DNA of 36,790 nt from an uncultured Gammaproteobacteria bacterium (GTDB lineage Bacteria; Pseudomonadota; Gammaproteobacteria; Pseudomonadales; Azotimanducaceae): positions 1 through 36,790 of the forward strand of contig CAJWCW010000006.1 of NCBI GenBank assembly GCA_913030615.1. Direction: 5' to 3'. Made by a program: the position numbers and the translations under genes. The notes under the pieces were generated by a model that saw only the letters and a list, made by a program, of their open reading frames with translations, was not told where the DNA came from and searched no databases. Positions within the stretch are counted from its first letter, which is position 1; the number at the start of each line of letters is the position of its first letter. This document shows positions 27,966-36,549 of the stretch, piece by piece.

Positions 27966-28739
27966 TCAGTCGAGTTCGACGATGACGGGAGCGTGATCTG
28001 AGGCGGTTAGCTTTTCTTTTTTCTTTCGGTAATCACGATCGATCATGATGTTCCGGGTTCGGGAACAAATACTTTGGTTGCCGAGAATGAAGTCGATCCT
28101 GAGACCTTGCCCGCGGTGAAACGCGCCGCCCCGGTAGTCCCACCACGAGAACTGTTGTTCGTCGGGGAACCGATCTCTAAATATATCCGTCAAGCCCAAA
28201 TCCATGATCGCTTGTAAACGATTACGTTCATCTTGGGTATGAAACACGGTGCCTTCGGCCAATGCGCCTTGCCAACTGTCTAAAGCGTCGGGTACGACAT
28301 TGAAATCGCCACAGATAATAGCGTCATGGGTACTAAGGTGGTGCGTGGCCCATAAGTCCGCGAGATCGTCGAACCACTGCAATTTACGAGGGTAATCGGC
28401 ATGTGCAACGTCCTTGCCGTTGGGGCAATACACGGTCGTGAAATCAAGCCCACCGATGTTGGCTGATATTAGACGGGCGCCGAAGTCATCCTGACCTGGG
28501 AGTCCGCGTTGGGTGAGCTCGAAGGGTTGTCGTGACAGGATCGCGACGCCGTTCCAACTTTTTTGACCATGAGTCGCCACTTGGTAACCGGCTTCCATGA
28601 ACGGCTCGTGCGGGAAGTCCTCGTCGGTGACTTTAAGTTCTTGAAGCCCGACGACATCGGGTTGTCGGTCGTTGAGCCACATCAAAATGTACTCCAGACG
28701 AGCCCGCAGACCATTCACATTCCAGGTGGCAATTCGCAC
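27966..28739 (-). CDS. xthA: Exodeoxyribonuclease III
   Basis: The 257-residue protein matches the ExoIII/AP-endonuclease fold along its length. MRIATWNVNGLRARL is at the start, VGLQELK holds the metal-binding glutamate, ICGDFNVVPDALD the catalytic Asp/Asn, and the terminal SDHAPVIVEL the catalytic His. It cleaves DNA 5' to abasic sites and removes 3' blocking groups in base-excision repair. GTG 28739 is chosen because the conserved N-terminus begins there. It is 62 bases downstream of the alcohol dehydrogenase on the same strand and may or may not share its transcript. Confidence 0.95.
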   Translation of the reverse strand: MRIATWNVNGLRARLEYILMWLNDRQPDVVGLQELKVTDEDFPHEPFMEAGYQVATHGQKSWNGVAILSRQPFELTQRGLPGQDDFGARLISANIGGLDFTTVYCPNGKDVAHADYPRKLQWFDDLADLWATHHLSTHDAIICGDFNVVPDALDSWQGALAEGTVFHTQDERNRLQAIMDLGLTDIFRDRFPDEQQFSWWDYRGGAFHRGQGLRIDFILGNQSICSRTRNIMIDRDYRKKKEKLTASDHAPVIVELD

Positions 28740-28801
28740 TTAACGATTACTGACGCAATAGGGATAGCAGACGGACTGGGCGAATTTGGTTGGATTGCAC
28801 G

Positions 28802-29899
28802 TCAGTGTTGAAACTCCAGTATTGCCCGGCCCGCAATGCGACCTTCCTCAAGCGCCGTGGTTGCTTCGTTAATGGCGTCGATGGTGTAGCGCTCGGTCAC
28901 CATGGACTCCAAGTCGAGATCGCCGTTCGCATGCCAATCGAGAAACGTCGGAAAGTCCCGCTCAGGAGAACAAGAGCCACCGATACTGCCGCGGAACTGC
29001 TTCTCTTGCACCAGGATTTCTATAGCGTTCAGTTCGACCGTGGTCGACGGGACACCGACGAGAACAGCGGTTCCCCCCTGACAAGCTCCAAAGTGTCCGC
29101 CACGACAAGCGGGGACGATCTGTTCCATGGTCTGTTTGAGGCCGATGCAGTCGAACGCGAAATCGACCCCGGTCACCGGTTGATGGCTAAAGGATGTTTG
29201 TTCAGGCGTTCCCGTTATTTCGTGAATTGCCGCGATTGCATCGACTTGGCTCGCGTTAATCTTATGGGTTGCGCCAAAGCGCGTCGCAAAGGCGAGTTTT
29301 TCGTCGTCAAGATCGACGGCGATGATGGGATTGGCGCCACGCATTTTGGCGCCCACGACCGCGGATAAGCCAACGCCACCGACGCCGAAGATTGCCACAC
29401 TATTGCCTTTCTGAACGTTCGCGGTGTTGATGACCGCGCCCGCACCGGTCATGACGGCGCATCCTATGATGGCGGTAACATCTTTCTTGATCGAAGCATC
29501 GGCTTTGACCACGTATTGTTGATCGGCAATGGTGTGATCTGCCCATGTAAAGACATTCTGAGAAATAGCCTGCCCACCATCGACATCTAGAATCGCAGGG
29601 GAAGGTGTCGTGTCCGTGTTTGCAGCGTCGCGTGGAACCCAGGTCACCAGAACCGTGTCGCCTTCGTCGAGATGAGTGACGTTGGCGCCTTTCCCGATAA
29701 CGATCCCAGTCGATTCATGTCCGAGAAGCACCGGATTCTTACGGGGCCGATGCATCTGATGGAGTTGTGAGTGACAAACTCCTGATGCGTACTGTTGGAC
29801 AACGACTTGAGTCGGACCGGGGTCGGGTAAGACGACGTCCTGGATCTGCAGAGGTCCTGTTTCTTGGGGTAAGACCACTACCTGCGCGTGCGTTGGCAT
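28802..29899 (-). CDS. Zinc-dependent alcohol dehydrogenase lacking the structural zinc site
   Basis: The 365-residue medium-chain dehydrogenase keeps the catalytic zinc ligands Cys42, His61/Glu62 (GHESTG) and Cys147, and the NAD(P) loop GVGGVG (172-177). The four structural-zinc cysteines of class I/III enzymes are absent; the corresponding lobe reads WVPRDAANTDTTPSP. Asp196 after the fourth strand (IIAVDLDDEK) suggests NAD preference. The arrangement resembles NDMA/mycothiol-type or aryl-alcohol relatives more than FrmA. ATG 29899 has AGGAAA upstream. It lies 81 bases downstream of the HMG-CoA reductase fusion on the same strand, so it could be read from the mevalonate transcript. The substrate is unknown. 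Confidence 0.85.
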   Translation of the reverse strand: MPTHAQVVVLPQETGPLQIQDVVLPDPGPTQVVVQQYASGVCHSQLHQMHRPRKNPVLLGHESTGIVIGKGANVTHLDEGDTVLVTWVPRDAANTDTTPSPAILDVDGGQAISQNVFTWADHTIADQQYVVKADASIKKDVTAIIGCAVMTGAGAVINTANVQKGNSVAIFGVGGVGLSAVVGAKMRGANPIIAVDLDDEKLAFATRFGATHKINASQVDAIAAIHEITGTPEQTSFSHQPVTGVDFAFDCIGLKQTMEQIVPACRGGHFGACQGGTAVLVGVPSTTVELNAIEILVQEKQFRGSIGGSCSPERDFPTFLDWHANGDLDLESMVTERYTIDAINEATTALEEGRIAGRAILEFQH

Positions 29900-29980
29900 A
29901 ACTATTTCCTCAAGGACACCTGGAAAAAGAGCGGTTGAGTTTGACCCTGCCTGATATTGCTTGGCAAGCGGATGGTCAGG

Positions 29981-32227
29981 TTAAGCTAGATCGAAAGCGA
30001 GCGCTTCGAAACCTGAATTTTGCATTGCGTCGACGACGTCGTCAGCGCCGTCGGGACATAGAGCGATAACACTGCCGCCTCCTCCGCCGCCCGTGAGTTT
30101 GGCACCGACCGCGCCGCACCTCCGCGCGATGTGTATGAGTTCTTCAAGTTCTGGGGTCGATACTTGGAGTGCATTGAGGTAGCCCTGACAGAGGTTCATC
30201 AGTTCGCCAAGCTCCTGATAAGCCCCATCTTGCAGAGCTTCGGTACCGGCTCGGGTTAAGTCACCAATCTGATCGAAAATACGCTCGTAGCGTTCGGGTT
30301 GTCTTTCCCACGCTTGGCGTACTTGCGCGACAGTCGTTGCCGTCAAACTTTCTTTTCCCGAAATTCCGATTGCGATCGAGACGCTGCGTGCTGGACGAAC
30401 TTCCTGGAACGACGGCGACCCGTTGTTTTCGAATAGTAGGGTGGATCCGTAGGTAGCAATGGTGTTGTCAACTCCGGACGGCGTGCCGTGTGCCGCTCTT
30501 TCGCATTCGAACGCAAGTTTGTTGATGCGTTCGTTGCTGAGATCGAGTTTGAAATGATCGGAAAGTGCTCTTATCACTGCAACGGCCAGGGCAGATGACC
30601 CGCCGAGGCCCATGGCGCGCGGTACGTTGGGAAAGGCTTCAATGGTGAGTGCTCGAGACGCCAAATCTAATCGTTCTAAAAGTAGTGCCAGGATTCCCGT
30701 GACGCCTTGCGGATTTTCTGACAGCGGCGGAATGCGCTGCTCGATCCCCCAACGAGGAACTAAGAGAACAGTATCTGCTGAATCGACCACGCGCGCTTCG
30801 ACTGCCAGTGGTATGGGCGCCGCGAGGGCAGGACGACCGTACACAACCGCGTGTTCGCCCAGGAGGATAATTTTTCCACTGGCGTAACTTCGGGGTTCAG
30901 GGCCTTGTGCGACGGCGGTGTTGTTTTGTACTCGTTTGAGGATTTCCTGCGCGTTCCATACTTTGATGTCGCCGCTTTCAATGAGCGCTTCGACCACGGT
31001 ATCAAAGTGTTCTTCGGGTACTTGGGCGGTTGACGCGACACTGCGAGCATGTAACGTCATGTGGTTTTGTTGGATACCCGCGGTGGTCAGTGATCGAAGT
31101 GCGGCGTAATTTTGGGCGAGTCCGACCGCACCCATGACGCTGGCCAGTTCGGCCGCGTTGGGTGATCCTAACAACCGATGGTTGATTCGTACGGTTGGGT
31201 TGGTTTCTAACGATCCGCCCACCGTCCCGACTTTCATGGGCATTTCAATTTCGCCGATAAGATCGCCTTCATCGTTACGGTACCAACGAGTTAAAGCACG
31301 GTATTGGCCATCGCGAGCCGCATAGGCGTGAGCGGCGGCCTCGATCGCTCGGAAATCGTTACCTGTGGCGATGGCGACAGCATCGACTCCGTTCATAATG
31401 CCTTTATTGTGCGTGGTGGCCCGGTACGGATCGACTCGGGCTAGATCGTTGGCGAGTATGATCCCGTCTCGAACCTGATCCCCAGAAAATCCCTTGACCT
31501 CAAGATTTTGGACGGGAATTCGGGCGCGGACGTGAACCAGAGCCCGATCAGTCAAGTTGGAGAGTATGCGGAGAAAGACTTTCCCACCTGAAATCGTTTC
31601 GATGAGGGATGCGACTCCTTCGCACATACCGTTAACAACGTTGGCGCCCATGGCGTCTCGGGTATCGACCAATAAGTGTAAGACCAGCATCTGTCGGCCG
31701 TCTTCCGGTGCTTGATGTAAAAATACTTCGATGTCTTTGGCTCCGCCGCCGCGTCCTAGCATTTTTGGATGCAAGCTGTTTGCCAAGTTGAGAATTTCTT
31801 CCGAACGGTCGAGAAGTTCTTGCTTTCGTCTTTCGGGGTCATCGAGGTTTACAACTTGAACCTGGCCGATAAGGATTGGGTCAGTCGTGCTCGCTTCAAA
31901 TCCACCGGAAAGTCGAGCGGTGCGAGCAGCACCAGAAAGTCCAGCTACGATTGAGGGTTCCTCGACGGACAACGGCACGACGTAGTCCTTGCCGTTGATC
32001 AAGAAATTGAGCCCAAGGCCCACGGGTAGCCCAAGCACGCCAATGACGTTCTCGATCATCTTGTCGGCGATATGGAGCTTCAGTGTGTGATCGCTTGTTT
32101 CGAGAGCGCGAAGATCGCTATCGGTGATAAGCCCCCGTTGATGCAAGGCGCGAACGCGTTCCTTTACGTCGAGCTTGAAGAAATTGGGGATTCTGGAGCT
32201 ATTATCCTGCTCGGACTTGGACGCCAT
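29981..32227 (-). CDS. Fusion protein: class II HMG-CoA reductase + mevalonate kinase
   Basis: The chain is about 748 residues from ATG 32227 (GGAG about 9 bases upstream; TTG 32236 adds 3 residues, and numbering here uses it). Residues about 1-435 are a complete class II HMG-CoA reductase: ENVIGV (62-67), VEEPSIVAG with the catalytic glutamate (91-99), DAMGAN (194-199), HNKGIMNG with Lys278, ATGNDFR with Asp294, and MTLHAR with His396. After a short linker (about 436-449) comes a GHMP mevalonate kinase: SGKIILLGEHAVVYG (453-467), MGLGGSSAL (542-550), GTPSGVDN with Asp590, and AKLTGGGGGGS (712-722). It would turn HMG-CoA into mevalonate and then 5-phosphomevalonate. No stop or frameshift separates the halves. 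It overlaps the upstream kinase gene by 26 bases. Confidence 0.95.
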   Translation of the reverse strand: MASKSEQDNSSRIPNFFKLDVKERVRALHQRGLITDSDLRALETSDHTLKLHIADKMIENVIGVLGLPVGLGLNFLINGKDYVVPLSVEEPSIVAGLSGAARTARLSGGFEASTTDPILIGQVQVVNLDDPERRKQELLDRSEEILNLANSLHPKMLGRGGGAKDIEVFLHQAPEDGRQMLVLHLLVDTRDAMGANVVNGMCEGVASLIETISGGKVFLRILSNLTDRALVHVRARIPVQNLEVKGFSGDQVRDGIILANDLARVDPYRATTHNKGIMNGVDAVAIATGNDFRAIEAAAHAYAARDGQYRALTRWYRNDEGDLIGEIEMPMKVGTVGGSLETNPTVRINHRLLGSPNAAELASVMGAVGLAQNYAALRSLTTAGIQQNHMTLHARSVASTAQVPEEHFDTVVEALIESGDIKVWNAQEILKRVQNNTAVAQGPEPRSYASGKIILLGEHAVVYGRPALAAPIPLAVEARVVDSADTVLLVPRWGIEQRIPPLSENPQGVTGILALLLERLDLASRALTIEAFPNVPRAMGLGGSSALAVAVIRALSDHFKLDLSNERINKLAFECERAAHGTPSGVDNTIATYGSTLLFENNGSPSFQEVRPARSVSIAIGISGKESLTATTVAQVRQAWERQPERYERIFDQIGDLTRAGTEALQDGAYQELGELMNLCQGYLNALQVSTPELEELIHIARRCGAVGAKLTGGGGGGSVIALCPDGADDVVDAMQNSGFEALAFDLA

Positions 32228-33173
32228 CGTCTGCAATCTCCAGCCGTACTACGTTTAGACCCTGTTCTTCGACGTCGCGTTTAAACCTCGCCAACGCCTC
32301 GTCCTCGGTGCTAAAGGCAACGCCCATATCGCCGCCCCCAGCCCCGCAAGGTTTATAGAGTACGCCGTGCCTTTCGGCAAGACCCATTGCAGCTTCGTGA
32401 CCAGGACCGAAAATACCGATTTGGGCATCTCGGTCCAACTGCACTAAAGCGCGGATGTAGTCTTTCATGCAGGTCATGAAGGCATTTGCTTTCACGGACG
32501 CTTCGGCAACTCCGTTGGCTGCGGAGACTAGTGCGGCCAAACTGGCCGGGGTCGTTTCGCCGCGCCATTCGTTAAACCGAGCAATCATGCGAGACGTTTG
32601 AGTGCTCTCCCCCGCGAAAACGAAGCCGTAGTGCACGTTTGGATCGAGACCATGTGTTTGGGCCTGGTTGTTCTGATACACGATGACACCGCCACGGTAT
32701 GCGGCAGCAACGTCCAGGCCGCTACCGACCCCGCGCTGAAAGGTACGATGGGCTTGTTGCAGCTGTTCAACACCCATTTCGTGTCCGTCGAGCGCGGCAA
32801 GGGCTTTGCCTAGTGCTACCGTCACGGCGGCGCTCGATCCGATCCCAAGTTTTTGTTTGTGGAGGTAGAAGGGTGACGAGTCGATGGTCACCGCTGCGTG
32901 ACGAGGCAGGGCATTGGGTGTCGATAAATGCGCGATGAAACGAGCGGGGTCCTCATCGGGCAAGTCACGGAAAAGCTCGTCCAGCGTGTGGGAGGACTCG
33001 AAAACGTAACCCATGCTCTTAAACGACCAGTCGGCTTTGTTGCGTCTTTGCAGCGAACATACGACTCGTCGATCCACTGCAGCAACGACGGCCTTCGCGC
33101 CGGCCAGTACGGCGTATTCGCCGGATAAAACGAGCTTGCCTGGGGCACTGGATTCAACGCGGTTGATCGACAT
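32202..33173 (-). CDS. mvaK2: Phosphomevalonate kinase (GHMP family)
   Basis: The 323-residue protein has the GHMP motif order seen in phosphomevalonate kinases: APGKLVLSGEYAVLAGA at the N-terminus (the GEYAVL form is typical of ERG8/MvaK2), KLGIGSSAAVTVALGKA, GVGSGLDVAAAYRGG, and the C-terminal PCGAGGGDMGVAF. It phosphorylates 5-phosphomevalonate to the diphosphate using ATP. ATG 33173 has AGG upstream and removes an unconserved extension from GTG 33194. It overlaps mvaD by 20 bases and the reductase-kinase fusion by 26, so all three are probably translationally coupled. The assignment rests on motifs and context; another sugar-kinase role is unlikely here. Confidence 0.9.
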   Translation of the reverse strand: MSINRVESSAPGKLVLSGEYAVLAGAKAVVAAVDRRVVCSLQRRNKADWSFKSMGYVFESSHTLDELFRDLPDEDPARFIAHLSTPNALPRHAAVTIDSSPFYLHKQKLGIGSSAAVTVALGKALAALDGHEMGVEQLQQAHRTFQRGVGSGLDVAAAYRGGVIVYQNNQAQTHGLDPNVHYGFVFAGESTQTSRMIARFNEWRGETTPASLAALVSAANGVAEASVKANAFMTCMKDYIRALVQLDRDAQIGIFGPGHEAAMGLAERHGVLYKPCGAGGGDMGVAFSTEDEALARFKRDVEEQGLNVVRLEIADDGVQVRAG

Positions 33174-34107
33174 AAGCGCCTGGCCCGAGTCCACAAACCA
33201 GAGTTCTCAATACGCCAGGAACGCTCGCGAGCCGGTCGACGACGATGTCGGTGGCATCTTCTTGACATAGAGTCTTAACCTGCGGCCCAGCATCGATCGT
33301 GAAGAACACGCTTATCCCTGCGCCCTGAAGTTCGCGCACCGCAGCGATAGTCTCAACCGTCGCCCCATTCCAATAGGATAAGGGTGGTTGCGATGACAAC
33401 ATCAGAGCGTGCATTTTTAGACAACTGGATTCCGCAACGCTCGCGAGCCGCGAAAAGTCTTGTTGGGAAACGGCTAATAGGCCTGCGGCATGATCCGACT
33501 TTGTTGACTCTGTCCAGGCACCGTAATAGGGGGAAGTCTGTTTAGAACGCTCCATGCCCTCAGTGGACCCAACGTTCTTTGCCGTTTCAGATGTGATGGC
33601 AATGACGACTTTCAACGGCCAGGCTCCCATGGGTAGCACGTTTCGCGCACACCAATCCCCGTTTTCTTCTTCCAGGCTAGTGAAACCACCGAAAATCGAC
33701 CGTGCCGCGGATCCCGAGCCTCTCCGGGCCCATATCGAGCGCTCGGACGTGCTCATCTCGAGTCTAAAGGCGGCGTCTATGGCCGTCAGGAGCCCGGCGA
33801 ATCCCGAAGCAGATGACGCTAAACCGGCGCTGGTGGGGAAGTTGCTGAACGACTCAATAGACAGCGGCGGCAGGGAATAGGCTGCACGCAACTGGATGAG
33901 GAAATCTTGAATTTTCTTGTCCGACACAACGGTCCCGTTGATCTCGACTTGGTCTTGTTCAGACTCTCGTACCGATGTTCGCGTAACCAGAGTATCGAGA
34001 GTGATGGACAGTGAAGGTGTGGCCGGAATATTGGTTTTGCCAGCTCGCTTTCCCCAGTATTTAACTAAGGCAATATTCGGATGCGCTAACGCCGTCGCTT
34101 CGTTCAC
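33154..34107 (-). CDS. mvaD: Diphosphomevalonate decarboxylase
   Basis: The 317-residue protein shows all family signatures: HPNIALVKYWGKR (9-21), PSLSITLD (31-38), FPTSAGLASSASGFAGL (90-106), WARRGSGSAARSIFGGF (126-142), and FFTIDAGPQVK with the catalytic aspartate at about 272. Keeping this aspartate separates it from archaeal phosphomevalonate decarboxylases, which lack it. The enzyme uses ATP to decarboxylate mevalonate diphosphate to isopentenyl diphosphate. GTG 34107 overlaps the amidase TGA in GTGA. It encodes the last step of the route but is transcribed before the kinase and reductase genes. Confidence 0.95.
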   Translation of the reverse strand: MNEATALAHPNIALVKYWGKRAGKTNIPATPSLSITLDTLVTRTSVRESEQDQVEINGTVVSDKKIQDFLIQLRAAYSLPPLSIESFSNFPTSAGLASSASGFAGLLTAIDAAFRLEMSTSERSIWARRGSGSAARSIFGGFTSLEEENGDWCARNVLPMGAWPLKVVIAITSETAKNVGSTEGMERSKQTSPYYGAWTESTKSDHAAGLLAVSQQDFSRLASVAESSCLKMHALMLSSQPPLSYWNGATVETIAAVRELQGAGISVFFTIDAGPQVKTLCQEDATDIVVDRLASVPGVLRTLVCGLGPGAYVDQPR

Positions 34108-35555
34108 AAAAAGTCGGGTGCCGGGGTGAAAGTAAAGCCTTCTTGTTCGAGCAGTTCTGCCACCTCGATCGTGATGAGATCACCGTATTCCGGCCCGGCA
34201 ATTTGAATGCCTATCGGCAAGCCTTGTTCATTGAGCCCCGTCGGAATAACGGTTGACGGGAGGTAAGAGCCGCAGGTGAGACCGGACCAAAACACCTGCG
34301 TTCCATAATCCTGGGGTGAGTTGTCCACTTGGATTTTTCGCTCACGCATGGGTCGATGGTCATGAGGAAATGCGGCCGTTGCCATCACCGGCGTAAGAAG
34401 CACATCGTATTCGTTAAAGAAATCGTGCCATGCCCAACGCAGATGCGTTCGTTGTTCGTTTAATGCATTCCATTCCCTAAATCGTGCTACCTGAGAACGG
34501 CGCACGCTCGCGTCGATACTTTTGTCTTCAGAATCGAGGGCGGCAACACCGTCTAACGCGTGTGCGTACTGTTCGTCGGAAAGACGCGCCGACATAGTCG
34601 CCTGCAGCAGATTGCGATAAACGAAGTCAGAATGTTGTGCGGTAAAACCCGGACGTGCATCGAAATCGATCTTGGCGCCCAGGTCGGCGAGGGTTTGCGC
34701 AATCAGATCAACGCGTTCGGACACCTCTTTCGCGACCGGGGCCATTTCATCGTCGCGCCAAACAGCAACCCGCATGGATTCTGGTTGTTTTTCGAGTCGC
34801 GGCAAATTGAGTGATTGGCCTCTCGCCGCGATCTCGTCTGGCCCTCCCATTGTCAGGACGGCCGTTTTCAGGTCGGTGGCGGAACGCGCAAGCGGCCCGA
34901 TGACGGAGATGTCGGAAGGACTCAATACACCCGGCATGGCATGACCTCGGGGTGGTAGCAAGCCCCAGGTGGGTTTGTGGCCAAATACTCCGCAATAGTG
35001 GGCTGGGTTTCGTATCGATCCACCGATATCGGAACCGGTCTCAAGACCGGTCAGGCCGGCAGCCAGCGCGGCGGCGGATCCACCCGATGAGCCACCGGGC
35101 CCCCGAGTTCTGTCCCATGGATTGTTCGTTGTGCCGTAGATGTCGTTGTAGCTTTGAAAGTCGGCGAGTCGGATAGGGACGTTTGTTTTTCCAAAAATGA
35201 TGGCACCCGCGGCCTTCAATCGTTGTATTGGAAGCGCGTCGGATTCGACGACATTGTCTTTCATTTCTGGGACGCCCCAGGTCGATGGCGTTCCGGCTAC
35301 GCCGTAAGATTCTTTGACCGTCATGGGGACGCCATGAAGGGCACCTAGTTGTTCGGTGCCTTTAGCAAGCTCTTGATCCGCTTTTTTCGCGGCCTCGACG
35401 GCTTCATCGCGACGTTGGACCACGATGGCATTCAAGTCGCCGTTGTGGCGGTCGATACGCTCAAAATAATGGCGCAGTAACTCTTCACTCGAAATTTCTC
35501 GTGACCTGATCTTAGCCGCTAACTGAGTCGCAGAAAGGAACGCTAGTTCGGACAT
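34104..35555 (-). CDS. Amidase-signature family hydrolase, first gene of the mevalonate run
   Basis: The 483-residue protein has a textbook amidase signature: Lys81 in [25 protein letters not shown] (152-167) with the cis-serine, and Ser180 in [15 protein letters not shown]. The C-terminal end, [14 protein letters not shown], is also conserved. It hydrolyses an unknown amide. ATG 35555 has AGGGGG upstream. Its stop overlaps mvaD, so it is co-transcribed with the mevalonate genes, yet it has no known place in that pathway. It differs clearly from the other amidase at 24035, which has an altered serine loop. No gatB or gatC is present. Confidence 0.9.
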   Translation of the reverse strand: MSELAFLSATQLAAKIRSREISSEELLRHYFERIDRHNGDLNAIVVQRRDEAVEAAKKADQELAKGTEQLGALHGVPMTVKESYGVAGTPSTWGVPEMKDNVVESDALPIQRLKAAGAIIFGKTNVPIRLADFQSYNDIYGTTNNPWDRTRGPGGSSGGSAAALAAGLTGLETGSDIGGSIRNPAHYCGVFGHKPTWGLLPPRGHAMPGVLSPSDISVIGPLARSATDLKTAVLTMGGPDEIAARGQSLNLPRLEKQPESMRVAVWRDDEMAPVAKEVSERVDLIAQTLADLGAKIDFDARPGFTAQHSDFVYRNLLQATMSARLSDEQYAHALDGVAALDSEDKSIDASVRRSQVARFREWNALNEQRTHLRWAWHDFFNEYDVLLTPVMATAAFPHDHRPMRERKIQVDNSPQDYGTQVFWSGLTCGSYLPSTVIPTGLNEQGLPIGIQIAGPEYGDLITIEVAELLEQEGFTFTPAPDFL

Positions 35556-35674
35556 TGGAACCCCCTATTGGAACGTGCGACTGTGACCGTCGGGTAACAT
35601 TTAATCAAGGATCGCCATACGTTCACGAGATTCATGCTTGGAGTATTTCGGAGCGACTATGAAATAATCGTGCG

Positions 35675-36511
35675 ATGACAAAAGGACGCGTAAATTCCAA
35701 TGTGGTCGGGGTGTCGACGGATGACATCTCCGAATATCTTCGATTCGCAGAGTCCCTTGTACGACAGGTCGGTAAGGAATTGCTATTGCGATTCCGAACC
35801 GATCTAACCGTTGATGATAAATCCCTGGGCCATGGCTTCGATCCGGTGACAGACGTTGACAAAAAAGTAGAGCGCGTGATGCGCGATGCAATTGCTCGTC
35901 AATATCCGGCGCACGGTATTGTTGGGGAAGAGTATGGCGACCGCGCGGGTAACGGTCTGACTTGGATCATTGACCCGATTGATGGCACGCGGGCGTTTAT
36001 GACTGGAATGTTGCATTGGGGCACGTTGCTTGGGTTGTCTGAAGGTACGAGGCCTATTATTGGCACGATGTATCAGCCGTTCGCGGACGAATTGTTCTGG
36101 GGCAATTCAACGGAGGCGGGATATCGTCACGGAAAAGAACAAACGACTCTCCACACGCGTCGATGTAGGGAATTGGCTGACGCCGTGATGGGGACGACGG
36201 GTCCCGAATTCTATCGTGGGACGACAGAGCGGGGCGGGCTTCAACGATTGAGAGATCAAGTGCTGTTTACTCGTTTTGGGGGCGATTGCTACGTGTTTGC
36301 GATGGTCGCCATGGGGCAACTCGACATTGGTCTCGAAGCATCGCTTAAACCGTGTGACATCCAACCCATGATTCCGATTATCGAAGGGGCGGGTGGCGTT
36401 GTAACAACGTGGGAAGGTGGCGATGCGAATCAAGGAGGATGCGTCGTTGCGGCCGGGGATCCAGAACTCCATGCCGAAGCGTTGGAGGTGCTACGGGCAG
36501 CACTAGAGTGA
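35675..36511 (+). CDS. hisN: Inositol-monophosphatase family phosphatase, HisN-like
   Basis: The 278-residue protein has the family metal sites: GEEYGDRAG with the first glutamates (about 84-92), WIIDPIDGTRAFMTGMLHWG with Asp100 and Asp103, and the final aspartate in KPCDIQPMIPIIEGAGGVV. The RAFMTGMLHWGTL stretch and GGDCYVFAMVAMGQLDI favour the histidinol-phosphatase (HisN) branch over general inositol or fructose-bisphosphate phosphatases. It is Mg-dependent and would dephosphorylate L-histidinol phosphate in histidine synthesis. It is divergent from the amidase across 119 bases. ATG 35675 lacks a clear ribosome site, and the first 15 or so residues are not conserved in the family. Confidence 0.85.
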   Translation: MTKGRVNSNVVGVSTDDISEYLRFAESLVRQVGKELLLRFRTDLTVDDKSLGHGFDPVTDVDKKVERVMRDAIARQYPAHGIVGEEYGDRAGNGLTWIIDPIDGTRAFMTGMLHWGTLLGLSEGTRPIIGTMYQPFADELFWGNSTEAGYRHGKEQTTLHTRRCRELADAVMGTTGPEFYRGTTERGGLQRLRDQVLFTRFGGDCYVFAMVAMGQLDIGLEASLKPCDIQPMIPIIEGAGGVVTTWEGGDANQGGCVVAAGDPELHAEALEVLRAALE

Positions 36512-36549
36512 ACACGTTGAATTTGCGTGGGATGCGAGCGATAGCCTAA

